Source: an uncultured Clostridia bacterium (GTDB taxonomy: Bacteria > Bacillota > Clostridia > Christensenellales > Borkfalkiaceae). Taken from it: DNA of 5,556 bases. The translations under genes were made by a program, and so were the position numbers. Below the pieces are notes generated by a model. The model did not search any database. It saw only the letters and a list, made by a program, of their open reading frames with translations, and was not told the DNA's origin. This document shows positions 1-4,748 of the stretch, piece after piece (within the stretch, counting starts at the first letter, position 1; the number at the start of each line of letters is the position of its first letter). The stretch is taken from NCBI GenBank assembly GCA_947629735.1, contig CANREX010000100.1, positions 1 to 5,556 of the forward strand, given 5' to 3'.

Positions 1-145
1 CTTCGTTGCCGAACGCCTTTATCTTGCCTTCGCCGTCGCCATCGCCTTCCACCGCCACGCAGGTCGCTTCCGAGAGCACGACCCCGCAGCCGAGCATGTA
101 AATTTTCGTCATCCATGAACCGATGTCAATTACCAAACGCGTCAT
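1..145 (-). CDS. mreB: MreB-like actin-family cell-shape protein, N-terminal fragment
   Basis: This is the first 48 codons of a gene that leaves the window at the left edge. The translation starts MTRLVIDIGSWMTKIYM and continues through GVVLSEATCVAV and KIKAFGNE. This follows the MreB/Mbl N terminus segment by segment: the phosphate-1 loop (IDLGTANT...), then G-[KG]-G-IV-x-x-EPSVVA, then V-AVGNEA. Known family members form membrane-associated ATP-dependent filaments that organise side-wall peptidoglycan synthesis. The ATG at 145-143 is chosen because it is the only in-frame start that keeps the whole IDIGS motif; a later ATG at residue 12 would cut through it. The start overlaps the end of maf by 20 nt, suggesting translational coupling, with only a weak AGAGAAG upstream. 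A maf-mreB order is common in Firmicutes. Oddly, the phosphate-1 loop reads DIGSWMT where DLGTANT is usual, so this may be a divergent MreB paralogue or another actin-like ATPase. The rest of the gene would decide. Confidence 0.72.
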   Translation of the reverse strand, partial: MTRLVIDIGSWMTKIYMLGCGVVLSEATCVAVEGDGDGEGKIKAFGNE

Positions 146-695
146 AACCAAGTACTTCTCTTATCATTTTTTTCACTGTTTCGACGGGCATGCCGACGAC
201 GTTGGTGAAGCTGCCTTCGCAACTCTTCACTATCCCTTCGTCCTGTATCCCGTAGCTGCCCGCCTTGTCCATAGGCGAGCCGCTTTTAACGTAATCTTTT
301 ATAAAGTTTTCCGAAAGCTCGTTGAACATCACGCGCGAAGTCACGCCGCAAAGCGAAATTTTGTCCTTATACCGCACGCAGACGCCCGTTATGACTTCAT
401 GCGTGTTGCCCGAAAGCGTGCAAAGCGTATCGTACGCCGCGCGCTCATCGGCGGGCTTGCCGAAAATTTTGCCTTCATACGCAACTATCGTATCGCAACC
501 GATCACGAGGTTGTCGCCCCCGCAGCGGAAAAAGACTTCGTCGCACTTGCGCTTTGCAAGCTCTTTCGCGATTTCTTCGGGAGAATGGCTTTGCGCCCTC
601 TCTTCCCCTTTCGCGGGAATGACGTCGAAGTCGCTCACAATGCGGGAAAGCAGTTCCCTGCGGCGCGGCGACGAGCTTGCAAGTATTACCCGCAT
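126..695 (-). CDS. maf: Maf-family nucleoside triphosphate pyrophosphatase
   Basis: A complete 189-aa protein, the normal length for the Maf/YhdE family. These cytoplasmic house-cleaning enzymes hydrolyse dTTP/UTP or modified nucleotides to the monophosphate and pyrophosphate, and overexpression of Maf in Bacillus has been linked to septation inhibition. Visible signatures are the N-terminal LASSSPRRRELL (residues 5-16), the IGCDTIV segment with catalytic Asp68 (65-71), GKP (79-81), DKAGSYGIQ (143-151) and the C-terminal GSFTNVVGMPV (161-171). It follows the ppx terminator by a short gap and its last codons overlap the MreB-like gene. No clear Shine-Dalgarno sequence precedes the ATG (only GGTGCGG), and no upstream in-frame start is available, so it may be leaderless or weakly translated. 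Family assignment is firm. Whether it is a dTTP/UTPase or acts on m7GTP-type substrates cannot be settled from the sequence. Confidence 0.95.
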   Translation of the reverse strand: MRVILASSSPRRRELLSRIVSDFDVIPAKGEERAQSHSPEEIAKELAKRKCDEVFFRCGGDNLVIGCDTIVAYEGKIFGKPADERAAYDTLCTLSGNTHEVITGVCVRYKDKISLCGVTSRVMFNELSENFIKDYVKSGSPMDKAGSYGIQDEGIVKSCEGSFTNVVGMPVETVKKMIREVLGYDAFGN

Positions 696-701
696 ATCCG
701 C

Positions 702-729
702 ACCATATCAAAAATGCCGCCGTTATCAA
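702..729 (-). promoter_or_regulatory. Possible maf promoter overlapping the ppx terminator
   Basis: On the minus strand TTGATA (729-724, five of six matches to TTGACA) is followed after 16 nt by TATGGT (707-702, four of six matches to TATAAT), preceded by TG one base upstream (an extended -10). Transcription would start about at position 695, the A of the maf ATG, giving a leaderless mRNA. This fits the lack of a clear ribosome binding site at maf. The -35 lies in the loop of the ppx terminator. The match is modest and could be chance. Confidence 0.3.
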
Positions 730-740
730 AGGCGGCATTT
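712..740 (-). terminator. Rho-independent terminator after ppx
   Basis: A perfect 10-bp inverted repeat, AAATGCCGCC and GGCGGCATTT, is separated by a 9-nt loop. It begins 6 nt after the ppx stop codon on the minus strand, and the 3' arm runs into TTTTTGATAT. The GC core is 7 bp. This is a standard intrinsic terminator placed correctly for ppx, separating it from maf. Confidence 0.85.
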
Positions 741-746
741 GAATTT

Positions 747-2261
747 TTAAAGTATTTCGAGATTTTTCCTGAAAGATTTCTTGAATTCCGTGCCCGCGAG
801 AAGCGCGTCGCGTATTTCGAGAGAGGCGTCTCCGTCGAGCTCCGTCTTCATTATTACCGAATCGCCCAAAATGTCGCAGTTTATTCCCTTTACTACGCCC
901 GAGTGACTTCTGTCAAGGCTTTCCGCAATTCTGAGCATCACGCCGAGGCGCTTAACAATCTCTATGTCGTCCTCCTGCAAGATGTCGCGGTAGCGGTTCC
1001 ACTCGTATTGGTTGATATCTTCCTTTTTATGGCAACATGCGGTGAACGCGGCGAGCACAGTCTCCCTGTGGCTCACGCCGTAAAGCGTGGCGTTCAATAT
1101 CATGTAGCAGCTGTGGCGCTGGTGGTTGTAATACTTTATGCGCATGCCGCAATCGTGCATCATCGCCGCGACTTTCAATACTTTCAAGTATTGACGGGGG
1201 AATTTGTGCAAAACGCGCAGCTGCTTGAATATCTGTATGCTGAGGTTTACTACGTGCTCCACGTGCTTTTCGTCGCAGTTATAGTACTTGACGAGGGCGG
1301 AGAGCGAATAATTCATCACGTCCGAGATGGGCTTTTCCGCCGTCATGGGCAGAGCCTGGTTGAACATTATGCCCTCCCTCAGCCCCGAGCCGGATATGGT
1401 GAAATTATCTATATTCATAAAGGACACGAACGATTTTATTATCGCAAACGCAGTGGGCAAGATGTCCGCGCGCTCGGCAGAAAGCCCCTTTATCTTCTTT
1501 TTCTTGTCGAGGTCGAGCACTTTCAACATGTCGTAAACGGGGAAGAAATCTTCCGTGGACAAGTTGAAATTGTGCACGGTATCCAAGGGATATTTGTGCA
1601 CCATCTTATATATCTTGAAAAGGTTGCGGAAAGAGCCGCCCACGCCTATCATCTGCACGTCGGGATCGACTTCTTTCAACCACTCCACGCCTTTGAGCTG
1701 TTCGGTGAAGAATTCTTCCATCTTAGCCGCCTGCTCTTCGGGCTTCAACTCCTCTTCCGCGAACAAATCGGTCAAAGTGACCGCGCCGAAAGGCAGCGTG
1801 GCGTAATTGAGCATATTCCTGCGGTTGTAGTACACTATTTTTGTGCAGCCGCCGCCTATTTCGAGGATTATGCCCTTGGGGATATCCATCGTATTTATCA
1901 CGCCGCGATACACGAGCGTCGCTTCCTCCTCGGCGGAGAGAACGCGCAGTTTTATGCCGCAGCTCGTCTGAATTTCATCGAGAAAAGAACGCTGATTCTT
2001 CGCCCTGCGCACCGCCTCCGTCGCGACCGCTATTATCTGGGTCACGCCGCTCGCGTCGCAAAGGCGCTTGAACATTTTCAGCGTTTTAATGGTTTCGGCA
2101 ACACGCTGGGGCTTCAAAAAGCCGTCGTGCTCCATATCCTGACCGAGGCGGACGCTTTCCTTCAACTCGTCCATTACCATAAAATAGCCGTCCTCGAACA
2201 GGTTTACTATAACCAACCTTGCGGAATTCGAACCAAGATCTATTATCCCGATTTTTTCCAT
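747..2261 (-). CDS. ppx: Exopolyphosphatase / pppGpp phosphohydrolase (Ppx/GppA) with C-terminal HD domain
   Basis: A complete 504-aa protein. Residues 1-300 form the two-lobed ASKHA phosphatase of the Ppx/GppA family, which releases orthophosphate from the ends of inorganic polyphosphate or from the 5' end of pppGpp. Visible motifs are phosphate-1 IDLGSNSARLVI (7-18), the catalytic-glutamate region SAEEEA (109-114), phosphate-2 EIGGGCTKIV (134-143), ERADILPTA (263-271) and GSGLREGIMF (291-300). Residues about 310-504 match the HD-like C-terminal domain of long Ppx proteins, with a possible metal set at His336, His369-Asp370 (MMHDCG) and Asp450 (AESLDRSHSG), plus His383. There is no signal peptide or membrane segment, so it is cytoplasmic. 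The start has a strong AAAGGAG 9 nt upstream, and the gene appears to be a single transcription unit with its own promoter and terminator. Polyphosphate versus pppGpp preference cannot be read from the sequence. No ppk lies in the window. Confidence 0.95.
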   Translation of the reverse strand: MEKIGIIDLGSNSARLVIVNLFEDGYFMVMDELKESVRLGQDMEHDGFLKPQRVAETIKTLKMFKRLCDASGVTQIIAVATEAVRRAKNQRSFLDEIQTSCGIKLRVLSAEEEATLVYRGVINTMDIPKGIILEIGGGCTKIVYYNRRNMLNYATLPFGAVTLTDLFAEEELKPEEQAAKMEEFFTEQLKGVEWLKEVDPDVQMIGVGGSFRNLFKIYKMVHKYPLDTVHNFNLSTEDFFPVYDMLKVLDLDKKKKIKGLSAERADILPTAFAIIKSFVSFMNIDNFTISGSGLREGIMFNQALPMTAEKPISDVMNYSLSALVKYYNCDEKHVEHVVNLSIQIFKQLRVLHKFPRQYLKVLKVAAMMHDCGMRIKYYNHQRHSCYMILNATLYGVSHRETVLAAFTACCHKKEDINQYEWNRYRDILQEDDIEIVKRLGVMLRIAESLDRSHSGVVKGINCDILGDSVIMKTELDGDASLEIRDALLAGTEFKKSFRKNLEIL

Positions 2262-2270
2262 GCCAAAAAA

Positions 2271-2277
2271 CTCCTTT
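2271..2277 (-). promoter_or_regulatory. Ribosome binding site of ppx
   Basis: AAAGGAG lies 9 nt upstream of the ATG at 2261-2259. It fixes that codon as the start and shows the strong Shine-Dalgarno usage typical of Firmicutes. Confidence 0.85.
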
Positions 2278-2291
2278 TACTTTGCGGAAAA

Positions 2292-2328
2292 CGCGCCCCG
2301 AAAGCGAAAAAAATCGCTTCGGCACGCG
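2292..2328 (-). other. Imperfect hairpin in the ppx leader
   Basis: In the minus-strand RNA, CGCG-TG-CCGAA-GCGA can pair with TCGC-T-TTCGG-GG-CGCG. This gives three short helices (4, 5 and 4 bp), interrupted by a 2x2 internal loop and a one-base bulge, and closed by a U-rich loop. The 3' arm is followed by only four U residues, so it is at best a weak attenuator. It ends 15 nt before the ppx Shine-Dalgarno. It does not match any riboswitch I recognise. Confidence 0.4.
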
Positions 2329-2386
2329 CCTGAAATTCGCCCTTTTACTACAATATTCCGTTGCAAAACAAACTTCTTTCCACTAT

Positions 2387-2402
2387 GGTGAATTATATCA
2401 CC
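2387..2402. promoter_or_regulatory. Palindrome overlapping the ppx -10, possible operator
   Basis: GGTGA and TCACC form perfect 5-bp arms around the 6-bp -10 hexamer. The near-symmetry centred exactly on the -10 is what a dimeric repressor site would look like. No regulator gene is in the window to pair with it, and a 5-bp arm is short, so this is suggestive only. Confidence 0.4.
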
Positions 2403-2420
2403 TCTTGTCCGTTTTGTATA
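2392..2420 (-). promoter_or_regulatory. Promoter of ppx (sigma-70/SigA type)
   Basis: On the minus strand a perfect TATAAT (2397-2392) with an extended -10 TG (TGATATAAT) lies 17 nt downstream of TATACA (2420-2415, four of six matches to TTGACA). The predicted start is near 2385, giving a leader of about 120 nt before ppx. An alternative, TTGCAC (2448-2443) 18 nt upstream of TATACA (2420-2415) used as a -10, is weaker. The extended -10 makes the first reading the best promoter in the window. Confidence 0.65.
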
Positions 2421-2430
2421 GAGCGAATAA

Positions 2431-2459
2431 AAAAGTTTGTGCAACTTGCACAAAGTTTT
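2431..2459 (-). terminator. Probable terminator of the folate operon
   Basis: TTTGTGCA and TGCACAAA form a perfect 8-bp stem with a 3-nt loop. A C:C mismatch and an AAAA/TTTT extension lie below it, and on the minus strand it is followed by TTTTTT. It starts about 57 nt past the folBK stop, the right place to end the folate transcript before the ppx promoter. Only half of the stem pairs are G:C, so efficiency is uncertain. A protein-binding operator is the alternative. Confidence 0.55.
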
Positions 2460-2515
2460 AGTCGAATATTTGTCAAAATTGACTTTTTATACCTGTTTTT
2501 CGGAAATTGCGGGGG

Positions 2516-3310
2516 TTATAGATCGGATACGCGCCTGTGAAGGCGCGGGCATACGAAGTCGGGGGCTATCTCCTTTATCGGGGCGAGGACGAAATCGCGG
2601 TTGAAATAATCGGGGTGGGGTATGCAAAGACCCTCCTTTTCAATTATCCTGTCGCCGAAAAAGACGATGTCTATATCGAGCGTTCTGTCTCCCCACCTTA
2701 TTTTTCTTTCCCTGCCGAAAGAACTTTCTATATCGTGTATTTTTTCAAGCAGTTCTTCGGGGGTGAGAAGGCACTCCGCTAAAAGCGCGCAGTTGAGGAA
2801 TTCCCCCGTCGCCACGCCGCCGTAGGGCTTTGTGCGCAGGTAGGAAGATATCTTCTTTATCTCTATCCCGCGCGTGTTGCCGAGGGCTGCGCACGCGCCG
2901 TCGAGAGCGGCTTTTTTGTCGCCCATGCTGCTGCCGAGGGAGAGTATTGCTTTCACCCTTTCGACTTTTTGCGTTGTGAAAATGTCCGAAAACTCCATTC
3001 CCACGGGGGCTTCGGGCTTATGCACGGTGACTTCCGCCTCGCTCACCGCGGGGAAATTCTCGCAAATGCCGAGGGCGATTTCGCGGGCGAGCTTTTCAAT
3101 AAGGTCAAAGGTATTTTCGCCGCAAATTTTTTGGGCAAGCGCGCAGACCGCGGCGTAGTCCACCGCGTTTGAAAAATTGTCGCTTTCCGCCGCTTTTCCG
3201 CCGTATTTATACGTTATATCTATCAAAAAGGGCTGCGCGTTTTGCTTTTCGCTCGGGAAAACCCCGTGCTTGGCGCGCACTTTCAGCCCCTTTATCGTAA
3301 CGGTGTTCAT
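2516..3310 (-). CDS. folBK: Fused dihydroneopterin aldolase / HPPK (FolB-FolK)
   Basis: A complete 264-aa bifunctional folate enzyme. Residues 1 to about 116 are FolB, which cleaves 7,8-dihydroneopterin to 6-hydroxymethyl-7,8-dihydropterin and glycolaldehyde: HGVFPSE (15-21) supplies the conserved Glu21 and VHKPEAPV (96-103) the catalytic Lys98. Residues about 118-264 are FolK, which pyrophosphorylates that product with ATP: LSLGSSMGD (123-131), the FLN motif (171-173), and the HPPK signature RWGDRTLDIDIVF (205-217) with Mg-binding Asp212 and Asp214, then PHPDYFNRDFVLAPIKEIAP (231-250). The fusion resembles pneumococcal SulD and should pass the pterin from one domain to the next. GGAGGT 6 nt before the ATG overlaps the folP stop, and only 3 nt separate the genes, so translation is probably coupled. 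The HPPK signature has Asp at the usual P/S/A/E position after Trp-Gly, a mild deviation. All key residues are present. Confidence 0.95.
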   Translation of the reverse strand: MNTVTIKGLKVRAKHGVFPSEKQNAQPFLIDITYKYGGKAAESDNFSNAVDYAAVCALAQKICGENTFDLIEKLAREIALGICENFPAVSEAEVTVHKPEAPVGMEFSDIFTTQKVERVKAILSLGSSMGDKKAALDGACAALGNTRGIEIKKISSYLRTKPYGGVATGEFLNCALLAECLLTPEELLEKIHDIESSFGRERKIRWGDRTLDIDIVFFGDRIIEKEGLCIPHPDYFNRDFVLAPIKEIAPDFVCPRLHRRVSDL

Positions 3311-3313
3311 AGC

Positions 3314-4087
3314 TTAACCTCCGTATGCGCGGCGTATTTCTTCCGCGTTGGGCTGCACGTCGTGCGCGCGCACGAACAGCACGCCCTTTTCGCAGGCGAG
3401 GCGGGTGCTCGCAACCGTCTGCGCGAGCCTGCCTTCCACCTCCCCGCCGAACAGCGATTTTCTGCTCGCCCCGAGGAGAAGCGGATAGCCCGTTTCTTTC
3501 AACTTTTCGTAATTATTCAAAAGCAAGAGGTTGTCCTCCCGCGATTTGGCAAAGCCGATGCCGCCGTCGACGACTATTTTTTCGCGCGGAACGCCCGCTT
3601 TTTCCGCCTTTGCCGCCGCGCCCTTCAAAAAATCTATAATCTGCGGGAAGATGTCGCCTTTCAGCTCGCTTTCCGCGTTGTGCATTATGCAGACGGACGC
3701 GCCGTGTTCCGCGATGATTTCCGCCATTTTTGGAGATTGAAGCCCGTGGACGTCGTTTATCATGTCCGCACCAAGCCCGAGAGCGGCTTGCGCGCACTGC
3801 GGGAAATATGTGTCCACGGAAATGGGTATATCGAACGCGCGCTTTAACTCGTATAGCGGCTTTTCGAGGCGGGAAATTTCCACTTCGGCGGGCTCTTCCC
3901 TGTACCCCGGGCGGGTGGACTGCGCGCCTATATCCAACAGCGCCGCGCCCTCCTTTATCGCCCTTTCCGCGCGGAAAAGCACGTCGTCGGCGGTCGCCCT
4001 GCTCGAAGGGTAAAAGCTGTCGGGCGTGAGGTTGATTATCGCCATAACGTATGTGTAATTTTCAAACTTCTTTCCGCCGATTGTCAT
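3314..4087 (-). CDS. folP: Dihydropteroate synthase
   Basis: A complete 257-aa TIM-barrel DHPS. It condenses 6-hydroxymethyl-7,8-dihydropterin pyrophosphate with p-aminobenzoate to make 7,8-dihydropteroate and is the target of sulfonamides. Motifs in order are INLTPDSF (18-25, Mg-binding Asn19), DIGAQSTRPG (52-61, the pABA/sulfonamide loop), VDTYFPQCA (91-99), NDVHGL (111-116), MHN (135-137), VDGGIGFAKSREDN (173-186), GASRKS (206-211) and RAHDV (240-244). The loop after MHN is short, as in many Gram-positive enzymes. AAAGGG lies 7 nt upstream of the ATG. The gene follows folE by 106 nt and precedes folBK by 3 nt, so its substrate-supplying enzyme is co-translated. I see no insertion in the STRPG loop of the kind that confers sulfonamide resistance in some pathogens. 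Confidence 0.96.
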   Translation of the reverse strand: MTIGGKKFENYTYVMAIINLTPDSFYPSSRATADDVLFRAERAIKEGAALLDIGAQSTRPGYREEPAEVEISRLEKPLYELKRAFDIPISVDTYFPQCAQAALGLGADMINDVHGLQSPKMAEIIAEHGASVCIMHNAESELKGDIFPQIIDFLKGAAAKAEKAGVPREKIVVDGGIGFAKSREDNLLLLNNYEKLKETGYPLLLGASRKSLFGGEVEGRLAQTVASTRLACEKGVLFVRAHDVQPNAEEIRRAYGG

Positions 4088-4129
4088 AGCTTTTCCCTTT
4101 GATTTTTGCCTTTTTTATGCCATTTTGTA

Positions 4130-4179
4130 TGATTTCCACGCGGTTTTGCCGTTAATTTGCGCTGTCTCGGTGGAAATCA
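4130..4179. repeat. Perfect 10-bp inverted repeat between folE and folP
   Basis: TGATTTCCAC (4130-4139) and GTGGAAATCA (4170-4179) are exact reverse complements 30 nt apart. The loop can hold a small inner CGG-CAAAA-CCG hairpin. Neither strand has a U tract after it, so it is not a standard terminator. It may form a stem-loop in the folE-folP RNA or mark two half-sites for a regulator. Confidence 0.6.
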
Positions 4180-4187
4180 CGCTTTAT

Positions 4188-4196
4188 TTTATATCA
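4188..4196 (-). promoter_or_regulatory. Weak candidate extended -10 for folP-folBK
   Basis: TGATATAAA on the minus strand is an extended -10-like element whose TGA is the folE stop codon. The predicted start near 4181 would place the 10-bp inverted repeat at the extreme 5' end of the transcript. There is no good -35 (GCATGA at 17 nt), so the support is slight. Confidence 0.22.
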
Positions 4197-4748
4197 GTTA
4201 TTCGAAGTTATCATGCAGAGGGCTTCCGCCTTTTTGTCGGCGGGGAAATCGCCCGCGACCTTTAAAGTCACCGTCTTGCTGCCCGCCTTTTTCACCCCGC
4301 GGCAGGTCATGCAGGTGTGTTCCGCCTCGCACCAGACGAGAACGCCTTTGGGCGCAAGGTAGCGCATTATCGCGTCGGCTATCTGCTCGGTCATCCTCTC
4401 CTGTAATTGCAGGCGTTTGGAATAGACTTCCACGCAGCGGGCGAGCTTTGACAGCCCGACCACCTTTTTATCGGGAATGTACGCTATCGCGACCGTGCCG
4501 AAAAAGGGCATAAGATGATGCTCGCACGTGGACGAAAAGGCGATGTCCTTTTCCACGACCATATCGCCGCTTTCCGCCGCAAAGGTCTTTGAAAGCTCCT
4601 TTTCCGCCGTCGCGCCCTCGCCCGAGATGAACTCCGCGAACGCGTCCGCGACCCTGCGGGGGGTTTCACGCAAGCCCTCGCGCAAGACGTCCTCGCCGAG
4701 AGCTTCGAGAAGGAGTTTTACGGCGTTCATTGCCTTTTCTCTATCCAT
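4194..4748 (-). CDS. folE: GTP cyclohydrolase I
   Basis: A 184-aa type I GTP cyclohydrolase (FolE), the first enzyme of folate synthesis, converting GTP to 7,8-dihydroneopterin triphosphate and formate in a Zn-dependent homodecamer. Motifs include GLRETPRRVADAF (25-37), the Zn-binding CEHHLMPFFG (75-84, ligands Cys75 and His78), VGLSKLARCVEVYSKR (97-112), QERMTEQIA (116-124) and EHTCMTCRGVKKAGS (143-157, third Zn ligand Cys146). The open frame runs 30 codons further upstream, but that stretch is an Arg-rich translation of the folC 3' end. The ATG at 4748-4746 is chosen because AAAGGAGG sits 7 nt before it and because the family starts there. It overlaps folC by 22 nt. The intact Cys-His-Cys set argues for a normal Zn enzyme and against the GCYH-IB (FolE2) family. 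Confidence 0.96.
   Translation of the reverse strand: MDREKAMNAVKLLLEALGEDVLREGLRETPRRVADAFAEFISGEGATAEKELSKTFAAESGDMVVEKDIAFSSTCEHHLMPFFGTVAIAYIPDKKVVGLSKLARCVEVYSKRLQLQERMTEQIADAIMRYLAPKGVLVWCEAEHTCMTCRGVKKAGSKTVTLKVAGDFPADKKAEALCMITSNN

Noticed and set aside
123..2333. 736-aa plus-strand open frame
   Set aside because: It is exactly antisense and codon-aligned to ppx and maf, has no recognisable domain and no RBS, and is explained by absence of TTA/CTA/TCA codons in the real genes.
2471..2476. Consensus TTGACA on the minus strand after folBK
   Set aside because: A perfect -35 hexamer, but no -10-like sequence 16-18 nt downstream; that position is occupied by the terminator-like hairpin.
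3242..3847. 201-aa plus-strand open frame over folP and folBK
   Set aside because: Codon-aligned antisense shadow of folP, which has all DHPS motifs; no family resemblance of its own.
4088..4193. THF riboswitch ahead of folP
   Set aside because: The gap has an inverted repeat but I could not match it to the known folate riboswitch core, so I do not claim one.
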